From contig CAZEEG010000007.1 of the NCBI GenBank assembly GCA_964511065.1, positions 17,916-81,915 on the forward strand: a DNA stretch of 64,000 nucleotides. The letters run 5' to 3'. Shown here piece by piece: positions 1-10,505 of the stretch. A program made the translations under genes and the position numbers. The notes beneath the pieces are model-generated. The model saw nothing but the letters and a program-made list of their open reading frames with translations, was not told where the DNA came from and ran no database searches. Source of the stretch: CALBRZ01 sp964511065. Lineage in GTDB: Bacteria; Planctomycetota; Planctomycetia; Pirellulales; S012-138. Numbering within the stretch: position 1 is the stretch's first letter; each line of letters begins with the position of its first letter.

Positions 1-454
1 TGGTTTCGACGTCGCCATCCGGATCGGTCAGAAACAGCCAGCGGTCCGGATCGATCTGGCCGCCGGTGTAGTTGCCGGCGTACTCGCGGAGCCGGGCCGG
101 GGTGTCCTTGCGGGGATCGACCGTAATGCTGACAAACCGCACCGGTACCTCGGCCAGTTCGTTCTTGAGCATATCGGCAATGTTGTTGTTGAGCGTGACG
201 CAAGCCTGAGCGCAATCGCCAAAGAAGAAGCTGACGACCCAGACTTCGCCCTTCATGTCGCTGGCGTGAAACTCTTTGCCGGATCGCTCGGTGAGCGTGA
301 AATCGCCCACCTCGAAGCCGTCCAATTGCGCTGGCTGCTGCCCGTAGTTGCGGACCGGTTCGTCCGCAGCGCGATTCTTCCAGAGCAGGTAACCGCCGTA
401 GGCGGCGACCGCCAACAGCAGGAACGAAATCCAAATCTTGACAGGCGTATTCAT
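1..454 (-). CDS. SCO1/SenC family copper chaperone (C-terminus cut by window edge)
   Basis: Partial protein of 151 residues. It starts with an N-terminal membrane anchor (about residues 5-22) followed by a thioredoxin-fold domain. The metal-binding motif GDCAQAC is a CxxxC pair placed as in SCO proteins, and a segment reading SITVDPRKDTPARL is typical of the family. The distal His ligand would lie outside the window. SCO proteins deliver copper to the CuA site of oxidase subunit II on the outer face of the membrane, which fits its place at the end of the oxidase cluster. The ATG overlaps the stop of the upstream ABC permease (ATGA, 451-454), so translation is probably coupled. Confidence 0.9.
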   Translation of the reverse strand, partial: MNTPVKIWISFLLLAVAAYGGYLLWKNRAADEPVRNYGQQPAQLDGFEVGDFTLTERSGKEFHASDMKGEVWVVSFFFGDCAQACVTLNNNIADMLKNELAEVPVRFVSITVDPRKDTPARLREYAGNYTGGQIDPDRWLFLTDPDGDVET

Positions 455-1308
455 AGCAAGTCCCCGGTGGTGCGAGTACCGGCCACCTTGCAACTGGCGG
501 CAAATGTCACGACGGCGAACACGGCCGTAACGGCCGCGCACAAGGATAACGATGGTAAATCGGCCGGCAGCGAGTCCGGGGCGCCCGCATACAGCAGGCG
601 CCGCACGCCCGCTACCGAGTACGTCAGCGGATTGGCGGTTGTGATGGCGGCCAGCCATCCGGCCGGGTTGGGGAACAACGCGCCGGACAGGAGCCACAGC
701 GGCAGCAGAAACAGGCTCATCACCGCGTGAAATCCCTGTACCGAATCCATCCGCCACGCCAACACGAATCCCAGGCCTGTTAAGGCCAGGGCCGTGACGG
801 TCAAAAAACCGAGCAGGCCCAGCCAGGCCCACCACGGCGGCACGACACCAATGGTCAAGGCCAGCGCCAGGAACAGCACTCCCTGCGCCACCGCGATGGC
901 CGTGCCGCCGGCCAGCTTGCCCAGCACCATGGCCCAGCGAGGGATGGGCGATACCAGCACCGATTGCAGGAAGCCTTCCCGGCGGTCTTCGATGACCGAG
1001 ATCGTGGTGAAGATCGCGGTAAACAGCAAGATTAGCACCAGCGTACCGGGGAAATAATACTCCAGGTAGTTCTGCTGGCCCGCCCCCGGTACATGCAGCG
1101 ACTGATGGAACCCGGCCCCGAAGAATAACCAGAACAACACCGGTTGGCCGATGGCGCCCACCACGCGGTTGGGCTGCCGTATAAAGCGCACGAACTCCCG
1201 CACCGCCAGGGCCGCGGCCGCTAAGCCCGGCCGGGGAACCACCGCATCTGCGGTTTCCAGCGGCGCCGTCGGAACCCGATCGGCAGGTAACGTGGTCGGT
1301 TCAGGCAT
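451..1308 (-). CDS. ABC-2 type transporter permease
   Basis: About 285 residues with six predicted membrane segments and the ABC-2 permease layout (a cytosolic N-terminus, a segment FVRFIRQPNRVVGAIGQPV, then the hydrophobic core). It is the likely membrane partner of the ATPase encoded upstream at 1627-2559. The start is placed at the ATG giving MPEPTTL. Longer in-frame starts exist up to 1401, and none has a convincing Shine-Dalgarno sequence, so the N-terminus is uncertain. Its location between the oxidase genes and SCO suggests a role in oxidase maturation or cofactor export, but that is inference only. Confidence 0.85.
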   Translation of the reverse strand: MPEPTTLPADRVPTAPLETADAVVPRPGLAAAALAVREFVRFIRQPNRVVGAIGQPVLFWLFFGAGFHQSLHVPGAGQQNYLEYYFPGTLVLILLFTAIFTTISVIEDRREGFLQSVLVSPIPRWAMVLGKLAGGTAIAVAQGVLFLALALTIGVVPPWWAWLGLLGFLTVTALALTGLGFVLAWRMDSVQGFHAVMSLFLLPLWLLSGALFPNPAGWLAAITTANPLTYSVAGVRRLLYAGAPDSLPADLPSLSLCAAVTAVFAVVTFAASCKVAGTRTTGDLL

Positions 1309-1626
1309 CCAGCAGAATGGGGGCGGGGGGTACGAGGGCGAAACGTCGGACTTCCTCAACATGCGCCGGCCGCTGCGATTCACAGCGGTACGGCACCTCA
1401 ATTATAGAGTCATGGCGACAGACTTCAGTAGGGTGCGGCAAACGGTCACAGCGGTAACTGGCTGTGCCGCGAGCCACAACCGCGGTCCTTCGCCCGCTCC
1501 TGCCTTCGGCGAGCGGCCAGAGCCCATCACAAGTTAGCGCCACAGCGCGGAAATGCCGGTGCCGACCCTTGCGGGTGCCTGTGTCACCGGCGCGACGGAT
1601 GGGATGGCAACGCGCAACGCCAAGCC
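1309..1626. other. 318-bp spacer between ABC ATPase and permease
   Basis: No supported gene. Such ATPase/permease pairs usually abut, so this spacer is unusually long. Short open frames here run antisense to each other and lack RBS and family signals. An internal promoter or a processed leader for the permease-SCO pair is possible. Confidence 0.4.
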
Positions 1627-2559
1627 TTATGCCGGGGTTTCCTCTTCCCAAAATTGGTGCCCTGTCCGGGCGATGAACACGTCTTCCAGCGTGGGTTTGC
1701 CAACCGCGATCGAACGGATGTCATCGGGAAACGCCTCGACCAGCCGGGCAATCCATTGGTGGCCTGACTCCTCATGAAGCCGCAGCGTATCGCCAAAGAC
1801 CGAACTCTTCAGCCCAAACCGCGCCTCGATGGCGGCGGCCAACGCCCCGGCGTCGCGCGTGGTGATGGTGATTGCATCACCGCCGATCTCGGCCCTGAGG
1901 TGATCCGGCGTATCCAGGGCCACCAGGCGGCCCTGGGCCAGGATGGCCAAGCGGTCGGCTTTCTCGGCTTCTTCGAGCAGGTGTGTGGTGAGCACGATGG
2001 TGGCGCCCTGCCGATCACAAAGCCGACGGAGGTAGCGCCACAGATCAATGCGCGCGGCCGGATCGAGGCCGGTGCTGGGCTCATCCATCAACAACAGCGA
2101 CGGCCCATGCAGGCAGGCCTTGGCCAGTTCGACGCGGCGGCGCAGCCCACCGCTGAGGGTTTCGACACGGTCGGCCGCACGATCATCGATACCCAACTGT
2201 TCGAGCATCTGCTGTGAACGCTGGCGGAGCCGCTCGCCGCTAAGGCCATAGAGCCAGCCCTGGTATTTGAGGTTCTCGGCGACCGTGAGTTTCTTGTCGA
2301 GGCTGGGGGCCTGAAACACAACGCCGATCCGGCGGCGTACAAGCTGGGCCTGGCTGCGGACGTCGCAATCCAGCACACGGATCGTCCCTTGTTGCAACGG
2401 AACCAGCGTGGCCAGCAGGCGGAACAGCGTGGTCTTGCCACCGCCATTGGGACCCAAGAAGGCAAAGATTTCGCCCTGGTTTACCGTCAGGCCGACTTCC
2501 GACAGCGCTTGGCGCTGCGGGTAGCGGTAGGAAACATTGGCGGCTTCAATCGCAGGCAT
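1627..2559 (-). CDS. ABC-2 type transporter ATP-binding protein
   Basis: A 310-residue ABC ATPase of the DrrA/CcmA-like subfamily. Walker A is GPNGGGKTT (about residue 36), the signature is LSGGLRRR (about 139), Walker B is LLLMDEPSTGLDP and the switch His lies in LTTHLLEEAE. The C-terminal 90 residues form the accessory domain found in two-component exporters. It begins 48 bp after the oxidase subunit IV gene on the same strand, so it is probably co-transcribed with the oxidase. The substrate cannot be told from sequence. Confidence 0.93.
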   Translation of the reverse strand: MPAIEAANVSYRYPQRQALSEVGLTVNQGEIFAFLGPNGGGKTTLFRLLATLVPLQQGTIRVLDCDVRSQAQLVRRRIGVVFQAPSLDKKLTVAENLKYQGWLYGLSGERLRQRSQQMLEQLGIDDRAADRVETLSGGLRRRVELAKACLHGPSLLLMDEPSTGLDPAARIDLWRYLRRLCDRQGATIVLTTHLLEEAEKADRLAILAQGRLVALDTPDHLRAEIGGDAITITTRDAGALAAAIEARFGLKSSVFGDTLRLHEESGHQWIARLVEAFPDDIRSIAVGKPTLEDVFIARTGHQFWEEETPA

Positions 2560-2607
2560 CGATACCCGTGGGGCGAATCATGGCAAGAGGAGCCGCAGCG
2601 GCGGGAA

Positions 2608-3078
2608 TTAATGCTTGGAACCGCTGTCTGCGGCGCGCGATTCCTGTTCGAGCAGCTCCACGTCGGCCGGGGTCGCCAGGAACGGCACCTGCTGAGGGCT
2701 GACCGTCCGCCCTCCCAGAATCGTTTCGTAGCGCCACTTGATATCGGGGACCAGCGCAATCACGAGGAACACCGCCATCACGCTGGCAGGGATGGTGAGG
2801 ACGTATTTCCAACTGGCCTCGTACTTCAAATGCATGAAAAACAGCATCACCAGCAGCGCCTTGCAGAGTGATACCGCCATCATGAACGTCCAGCCGACTT
2901 GTGGGTACTCGTGAAACGGCCAGTAGTCGGAATAGGTGAAGAACGACATGCTGGTCAGCACGCACAGCGCCAGAAAGACGTAAAGATATTTCTTCACGTC
3001 GTGCGGCTTGCCGTGATGCTCGTCAAAGCCGTGTGTGCTGTAATCGTCGTCGTGGCCGTGATGGTTTTGGCCGCTCAT
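2608..3078 (-). CDS. Cytochrome c oxidase subunit IV (prokaryotic type)
   Basis: 156 residues with three membrane helices (about 30-48, 62-82 and 92-112). The segment SLCKALLVMLFFMHLKYE is diagnostic of the small subunit IV of caa3/aa3-type oxidases. The N-terminus is His-rich, with seven His in the first 26 residues, and a soluble tail of about 40 residues follows the last helix, so it is longer than the usual protein of about 100 residues. It directly follows coxC and is likely an accessory subunit that stabilises subunits I and III. Confidence 0.88.
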   Translation of the reverse strand: MSGQNHHGHDDDYSTHGFDEHHGKPHDVKKYLYVFLALCVLTSMSFFTYSDYWPFHEYPQVGWTFMMAVSLCKALLVMLFFMHLKYEASWKYVLTIPASVMAVFLVIALVPDIKWRYETILGGRTVSPQQVPFLATPADVELLEQESRAADSGSKH

Positions 3079-3171
3079 CGTTTTGGCTCCAAGCCGGCTC
3101 CCTGGTGGGTATGGCCACCGAGAGCGCGGGAGATCGTTGGCTGCGTCTTGCCGCGACGTTCCTGCCGAAAA

Positions 3172-4131
3172 TCAGAACAGGTACAACAGCGGGAACAGGA
3201 AAATCCACACCAAGTCGACAAAGTGCCAATACAGGCCGATGTTTTCAATCGTTCCTGCCTTCTGGCGGCCAAGCCGCACACCTGGCAGGAGCAGGGTGAT
3301 AAACGCGATCAATCCTACGGCCACGTGCAGAGCGTGAAACCCGGTGACCATAAAGTATGTGCTCGCCCACATGTTACCGCCGGGAATCACCACCGGCAGT
3401 TTGAGTTCCGGGTACTGGTCGTTAAGGCCCTCGCGGTGGCCGTGTGAGCCAGGCTGCCCCAGCGGCATGATCCGGTCGGCCAGCAGGGCCAGGTCGGCCT
3501 CGCTGGCATTGGGATCGTTGGCGATATCGAGAATGTTTGTGTCATAGAACCGCAGTTGCGCATTGATCGCCTCCAACTCCTGCTGGATGGCCTCGCGGTT
3601 GGCGACATCGGGCTTCTGCAGTTCCTGCTCCAGTTGCGCCCGCTGGTCCAGCAGCGGCGCCGATAGCTCGCGCACCCGGGCGCGAACCGCGCCGGCGTAG
3701 TAGATGTCGGGCTGCTCGTAAATGCGGCTGCGCGGCTGAGCCGGATAAATGCCGTGGGAGAACTTGGCGTTGTATTCAAACCCTTTGACGATGAGGAACA
3801 CGGCACCCAGTGCGAGCGTGACACCCATCCACAGCTTGGCCTGCCCGGCCTTATCGCTGCGGGCCGCTTCCAAAGCCAGCACGATCGTTACGCTGGAGCA
3901 GATCAGCACAAAGGTATTGAACGCCCCCACGGGCTCGCTCAGGTGGACGTTGCTGGGGTGCGGCCAGACCGGCGCGCCAAACCGGATCACAATGTAGACG
4001 CCGATCAGGGCGGCAAAGAACATGATCTCGGTGGACAAGAACAGCCACAAGAACAGCTTGCCGTTGCGGAGCGGCAAAGCTGGCTGATATTGCAGCTTGA
4101 TGTGCTGATGTTCGTGAGCCTCGTGTGACAT
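3172..4131 (-). CDS. ctaE: Cytochrome c oxidase subunit III with large internal insertion
   Basis: 319 residues, against about 200 for bacterial five-helix subunit III. The family core is clear: LFLSTEIMFFAALIGVY in the first helix, KGFEYNAKF in the middle, and STYFMVTGFHALHVAVG plus YWHFVDLVWIFLFPLLY at the end. Between KGFEYNAKF and the fourth helix (about residues 130-245) lies an extra hydrophilic segment rich in Gln, Glu and Leu that should form a helical hairpin or coiled coil. The N-terminus is His-rich (MSHEAHEHQH). The gene begins 19 bp after ctaB, and the subunit IV gene follows downstream. Confidence 0.93.
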   Translation of the reverse strand: MSHEAHEHQHIKLQYQPALPLRNGKLFLWLFLSTEIMFFAALIGVYIVIRFGAPVWPHPSNVHLSEPVGAFNTFVLICSSVTIVLALEAARSDKAGQAKLWMGVTLALGAVFLIVKGFEYNAKFSHGIYPAQPRSRIYEQPDIYYAGAVRARVRELSAPLLDQRAQLEQELQKPDVANREAIQQELEAINAQLRFYDTNILDIANDPNASEADLALLADRIMPLGQPGSHGHREGLNDQYPELKLPVVIPGGNMWASTYFMVTGFHALHVAVGLIAFITLLLPGVRLGRQKAGTIENIGLYWHFVDLVWIFLFPLLYLF

Positions 4132-4150
4132 GGGATCCGATTGCTCCTCG

Positions 4151-5062
4151 TTACGACCGCCAGGAAAGCGGTCCCCAGATCAGCAACAACAACAGGGCCG
4201 GCAGGTAGATCAACGATGCCTTCAACAGCCACCGCGCCGAGCGCTCGCTCCGGGCGTAGGCGAACCACACGGCACAGCCCAGTTGGCCCAACCCCAGCAC
4301 GCAGGCACCGGCCGGGTACGCCCAATTGACCGGCAGCAGCACCGCCGGCATCAAGCTGACGGGCAGCAGAACCATGGCGTGGATCAAGGCCTGGGCGGCC
4401 GTCCGGCGGCCGTCGGGATCGACGACAGGCAGCATCAATAGCCCGGCCTGTTGGTACTGCCGGCGATACAGCCAGGCGATGGCCATGAAGTGCGGGAACT
4501 GCCACAAGTACAGCAGCAGAAACAGGCTCAAGCAGGCCATGTCCACGTCGCCCATCGCTGACCAGCCAATGCACACCGGCAGGGCACCGGCGACCGCACC
4601 GACCACGGTGTTGAACGTGGTCCGCGACTTCAGCGGTGTGTAGGCCCAAACATACATCAGCCACGTGAGCAGGCCATACATGGCGGTCTGCCAATGGACC
4701 CAAATCGCCAGGTAAGCCACGCCCGCGGCGACGGTTGCCAGTCCAAAGGAAAGCACTTGGCGCGAGGTCAGCCGGCCCGACGGCAGCGGGCGGTCGCTGG
4801 TGCGAGGCATGTAGGCATCGCTATACCGTTCGATCCACTGGTTGAACGCGCTGGCACTGGCTGCCACCAGGGCCGTTCCCACCAGCGTGTGCATCAGCAG
4901 CCATCCAGACGGATAACCGCCCGAGGCCAAGATGGCCGACGTCGCGACGACGATCAGCACCAACACGGCAATGCGCGGCTTGGTCAGTTCGACATAGGTC
5001 CCCAGCCGCAGTGCCAAGGACGGTTCCTGTTCAATTGTAACGGTGGTTGTGGTAGTGCTCAC
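4151..5062 (-). CDS. ctaB: Protoheme IX farnesyltransferase (heme O synthase)
   Basis: 303-residue UbiA-superfamily polytopic membrane protein that farnesylates heme B to heme O. The first Asp/Glu-rich motif is present as NQWIERYSDAYMPRTSDRPL, followed by a YTPLKSRTTFNTVVGAVAGA segment and about nine helices. Translation starts at GTG, which overlaps the stop of ctaA by 4 bp (GTGA, 5059-5062). ctaA and ctaB are therefore translationally coupled and together supply heme A to the oxidase encoded on either side. Confidence 0.95.
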   Translation of the reverse strand: MSTTTTTVTIEQEPSLALRLGTYVELTKPRIAVLVLIVVATSAILASGGYPSGWLLMHTLVGTALVAASASAFNQWIERYSDAYMPRTSDRPLPSGRLTSRQVLSFGLATVAAGVAYLAIWVHWQTAMYGLLTWLMYVWAYTPLKSRTTFNTVVGAVAGALPVCIGWSAMGDVDMACLSLFLLLYLWQFPHFMAIAWLYRRQYQQAGLLMLPVVDPDGRRTAAQALIHAMVLLPVSLMPAVLLPVNWAYPAGACVLGLGQLGCAVWFAYARSERSARWLLKASLIYLPALLLLLIWGPLSWRS

Positions 5063-6114
5063 GACGCCGCCTCCGCCAGTCCCTGGCCCAAGATGTGGTT
5101 GGCGGCGGGCGATCTTTTCGGCGGTGCTTCGGGGGCCGCCCCGCCTTCAACAGGACGCAACAGACGGCACGCCCGAGCGGCCAGCATCACGGAAATGCCC
5201 AGGATCAGGGAACCGGTTGCCATGTGGGCCGTCGCCAGGCCGGCCTGCCAGGTGCCACCGGCGACAAACGGCTGAGACTGTAGCGAGGCAAGGGATTCCA
5301 GACCTGGAGGGTAACCGTACTTGGAAACCCAGGTTGCCGCCCCCAGCAGCACCTGCAAGGTCAACGTGGCCACCAGAGCCCAAACGGGAAGACGTAATCC
5401 GTTGCCTACGGCTGCATGGCGAACCATGGCATATACCAGCAGGGCCGCGTGTACCAGTAGGGCCACGGCTCCGATCAGGTGAAACAGCACCGCTGCTTGG
5501 AACTCGGCAATGCTGGCCCCTTCGGGAACGTGACGAACCACGGCGCCCATCACCAGTTGCAGATAGGCCACTGCGGCCGTGGAAACACTTAGCCGCCGCA
5601 GTTTGGAAGCTTCCGGCGAAGCGGCAACTCCCGCCGCGGCTCGCCACCGGGCTGAAACCGTCACGGCCAGGAAGATCACAAACGCAAAAAACGCCGGGCC
5701 AACGCAACCGTGGATCATGGCAATCCGGCGATGGTCGAGGATTACCCGCAACCCGCCAATCCCGCCCTGCAGGATCACCGCCAGCAGGGCACCCCAGGCG
5801 AGCCACCGGACCCAGCGCCGCGGTTCGCGGAACTGGAACACCAGCGCCAGCGCGATGGTCACCACTCCAACGCCGATGGCCAGCAGGCGGTGGCCATGTT
5901 CAATAAACATATCAAACGGCCCATGCCACCAGGTATGCAGCGGATAGGCCAGCATGTTGTAGCCGCCCGAGGTGGGCCAATCAGGAAACGCCATCCCCGC
6001 CTTAAACGTGGTCACCAACCCTCCCACCCAAATCAGCGGGAAGGTGGCGCACACCAGCAGCACCGCCATGCGGCGAGGCCAGGGGCTAACAGGCGTCGGT
6101 TGCAAGTCAGACAC
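5059..6114 (-). CDS. ctaA: Heme A synthase (COX15/CtaA family)
   Basis: 351 residues, eight membrane helices in two homologous halves. The heme-ligand histidines are visible in EHGHRLLAIG, AMIHGCVGP, LFHLIGAVALLVHAAL and TAHMATGSLI. It oxidises the C8 methyl of heme O to give heme A, the product needed by the A-type oxidase subunit I next to it. A Pro/Ala-rich tail of about 30 residues follows the last helix. The 235-bp gap upstream (6115-6349) may hold a separate promoter. Confidence 0.94.
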   Translation of the reverse strand: MSDLQPTPVSPWPRRMAVLLVCATFPLIWVGGLVTTFKAGMAFPDWPTSGGYNMLAYPLHTWWHGPFDMFIEHGHRLLAIGVGVVTIALALVFQFREPRRWVRWLAWGALLAVILQGGIGGLRVILDHRRIAMIHGCVGPAFFAFVIFLAVTVSARWRAAAGVAASPEASKLRRLSVSTAAVAYLQLVMGAVVRHVPEGASIAEFQAAVLFHLIGAVALLVHAALLVYAMVRHAAVGNGLRLPVWALVATLTLQVLLGAATWVSKYGYPPGLESLASLQSQPFVAGGTWQAGLATAHMATGSLILGISVMLAARACRLLRPVEGGAAPEAPPKRSPAANHILGQGLAEAAS

Positions 6115-6349
6115 GATCGAACGATGCTCTTTCTCAAAAAAGGTGGGGTTGCTGCAACGATTAAGCAGGGCCCTATCAATGCGCAGTCATCAATCGGCTC
6201 TGCGCTGCAAGGCTATGGGCTGATGGCAGGAACCAGCAGTGCTCTTGCCGATCGAGCCGGATGTCCGCTGTGGTCGGGCTCAGTATTATTTGCGTCTAAG
6301 GAATCCTAACAAGGTCGTGCCGGGCTCATTGCCATCGAATGAACGCCCT

Positions 6350-8163
<1,814 letters not shown>

Positions 8164-8167
<4 letters not shown>

Positions 8168-8924
8168 TGGGTTGCCTCTTGCTGGATGCGCAGGTTTTCA
8201 AGCCACTTTTCGTATTCGGGGCGGGTCAGCACCAACAGCCGGCCCTTCATCTTGTAATGCCCCCAGCCGCATAGCTCGGCGCAGACGATGTCGTACTCGC
8301 CTGCCCGGGTCGATTTGAACCACACCGGGATGGTGCTGCCGGGCACGGCATCCTGCTTGACCCGCATGTTTGGCAGGAAGAAGCTGTGCAGCACGTCCAT
8401 GCTTTCCAGGTCGATGACCACTTCTTCATCGACGGGAATGGCCAGCTCGTTAACGGTGAACAGGTCGTCGGACGTGTCGAGTTGGCCGTCGGGGCCGGGA
8501 TACTGGATGCGCCACTCGAACTGCCGGGCGGTGACGCGGGCCAAGGCGGGCCGGTGCGGCTTCTTCATCTTGGCTTCTTCCCAGGCCGACATCTGCATGA
8601 TCGCAATGAACAGCAGGGCCGCGGCGGGGATCAGCGTCCAGGTGACTTCCAGATTATGGCTGCCGTGGGTGAACTCGGCGGGCCGGGTGTTGGTTTGGCC
8701 GTCGTACTTCCACATNNNNNNNNNNTGAACCAGAAGAGCACCACTTCCGTGGCCACGAACACGGCCCCGGTCAGGTACAGGATGAAGTACCAGAGCCGAT
8801 CGATCTGCCGGCCGTGGGAGGACCAATCTTCCGGCAGCCAGTGGTGGTAGATGGGAGCGGCCAAAAAGGCGGCCACGCCCAGCACCGGCACCAACAGGAA
8901 AAGCAGACTCCAGAAACGTCCCAC
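8164..8924 (-). CDS. ctaC: Cytochrome c oxidase subunit II, interrupted by a 10-N assembly gap
   Basis: The N-terminal part (GTG at 8924, preceded by a GGGAG ribosome site) reads GRFWSLLFLLVPVL and continues to VVLFWF just before the Ns at 8716-8725. The C-terminal part resumes as MWKYDGQTNTRPAEF and runs to the stop. The CuA ligands are complete: HSFFLPNMRVKQD and CAELCGWGHYKMKG. There are two N-terminal membrane helices and no fused cytochrome c domain, so electrons must come from a separate carrier such as the diheme protein upstream. The frame break is caused by the arbitrary N length and is not a mutation. Confidence 0.93.
8716..8725. other. Assembly gap (10 N)
   Basis: Ten undetermined bases inside the subunit II gene. 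The flanks read ...FWF and MWKYD..., which join without missing residues if the contigs abut or overlap by one base. The true gap is therefore likely zero or negative. Confidence 0.95.
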
Positions 8925-9000
8925 GTGCTACTCCCAGTTGTTCCCTTGAGCCGCGAAGGCGGCACGGCAGCCACCGCCGCTGGCGGCCCCACGTCACGGA

Positions 9001-10293
9001 TTACAGGCCGGCTCGGTGTGCCGAAGGAGGGGCAGGTGTTGCCTGCTGGTGCTCGTACGGCAGCGACATCACGTAATCGACCACGCTCCAGATTTCCTCC
9101 GGCTTGAGCGTCTGCCCTTGCGCTGGCATGGGCGTCCCCTTGATTCCCGCGTAGATGCGGCGGTACAGGTCCACCGGACGCCGTCCGCCGCGGTAAATCC
9201 CCTGGTGCAGGTTGCGCGGCTCGGCGGCCCGGGCCGGCAGCGGCCAGTATTCGGCCAGGCCGGGATAGCGCGCCTCCTGGTCGCGCTGCAGCTTAGTCCA
9301 CACGTCGTAATCCACCTGGCCACCATCGCCCAGCGCCGTCGGCCCGTGGCATCCCAGGCAGTTCGCCTTGCCGGCATTGAGGAAGATTTCCTTGCCGCGG
9401 GCGATCGAAGCCTGCCGTTCTTGTTCGCTCCGGAAGGGTGGCCGCTGCACGGGTACGACGACGTTATCCTCGGCATCGTCCCACGACTTGGCCACCAGGT
9501 TGAGCACGACTTCCAGTTCTTCGGCCAGTTGTTCTTCGTCGATGGGGCCACCCACGGCCTCGATGGAGGTCATTAACTGGAACTGCACTTCGCCCCGTAT
9601 GCTGAGATACTTCACGTACTCGGCCAGGGCGTCAATCTCGGCTGGCGATTGCAGCTTGAACGACGGCATGGCCGTTCCGGGTATCCCCTCGCGCAACGTG
9701 CGGTGCAGGTCGTCCATCGTGGGCTTGCGGCCCTGGGCGGTGGAGGTGAACTTGAAGACACCCAACTGGAAATTGCGCGGATAAGGATTCAAGAACCGGG
9801 CCGTGGGACCCAGCCCGTCGCCGCTGATCCCGTGACAGTGAACGCAATGTTCGCGATACAGGCCGCGGGTAACGCCGCGGACGCCCGTCGGCCCTGCCGC
9901 CAGGCGGAGCTTTTGGAGGTCCAGCCCCAGGCCGGGCCAGGCGTAAGGATCATCGGGCGTGCCGAAAACGGCCGTCAGCGCGCTGGCGAGCATCTGCTCG
10001 TTATGCAGGTAGGTATCCTCTGTCTCGTAGAGGAGGTCGGCAATTTCGCTGGCCGGCCGGTTTTGCTGCACCAGTTGTTCTTTGCGGCTTGCCACGACGA
10101 CATTGACGGGCGGAACGATCAGCCGATTCAAGCCGAACTCCACCTCGCGCTCACCGCAGCCGACCAGCATCAGGCAGGCGGCCGCGGCCCAGGTGGCCCA
10201 GCGCCCTGTCTTTGCCAGCGCTCCGGGGATGACGCGGCCGATGCGTTTCGGGAGCGCCGTTTCGCGAAGCGTGGCGGTATGCTTGCTGTCCAT
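9001..10293 (-). CDS. Diheme cytochrome c lipoprotein
   Basis: About 430 residues. A hydrophobic signal ends in a lipobox-like LMLVGC, so the protein is probably lipid-anchored on the outer side of the membrane. There are two cytochrome c domains: CVHCH (about residue 150) with a distal PGTAMPSFKL Met segment, and CLGCH (about residue 310) with a distal KGTPMPAQGQ Met segment. Lying just upstream of subunit II, it is the natural electron donor to CuA. The ATG at 10293 is chosen over an upstream TTG. Its ribosome site is weak. Confidence 0.9.
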   Translation of the reverse strand: MDSKHTATLRETALPKRIGRVIPGALAKTGRWATWAAAACLMLVGCGEREVEFGLNRLIVPPVNVVVASRKEQLVQQNRPASEIADLLYETEDTYLHNEQMLASALTAVFGTPDDPYAWPGLGLDLQKLRLAAGPTGVRGVTRGLYREHCVHCHGISGDGLGPTARFLNPYPRNFQLGVFKFTSTAQGRKPTMDDLHRTLREGIPGTAMPSFKLQSPAEIDALAEYVKYLSIRGEVQFQLMTSIEAVGGPIDEEQLAEELEVVLNLVAKSWDDAEDNVVVPVQRPPFRSEQERQASIARGKEIFLNAGKANCLGCHGPTALGDGGQVDYDVWTKLQRDQEARYPGLAEYWPLPARAAEPRNLHQGIYRGGRRPVDLYRRIYAGIKGTPMPAQGQTLKPEEIWSVVDYVMSLPYEHQQATPAPPSAHRAGL

Positions 10294-10466
10294 GACCAAA
10301 GTCGCACCCGTCAGTTGATTTGCCAAATACCTGCCTGCACGAAGTTGGATTCCCTGTTGGATTCCGTCGTTGGTTTTGCCTTGCGGCCTTTGCTGGCGGG
10401 GGGCTCGCTACGGTGAGCCCAGCCCCTGGCGGCGGAACCCGCCCGATGGCCGCTGCCAAACGGCGG

Positions 10467-10495
10467 GCCGGGGCGGTCTTGAGAGCCGCCCCGGC
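10467..10495 (-). terminator. GC-rich hairpin downstream of cupredoxin-like lipoprotein gene
   Basis: Perfect 10-bp stem (10467-10476 with 10486-10495), 9-nt loop, starting 11 bp after the stop codon. It lacks a clear U-tract, so it may be an attenuator or an RNA-stability element within the operon rather than a full terminator. Confidence 0.5.
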
Positions 10496-10505
10496 GGCAA
10501 GGCGG

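Noticed and set aside
1301..1651. 116-codon minus-strand frame between ABC genes
   Set aside because: Overlaps both neighbours, Arg-rich, no ribosome site or family.
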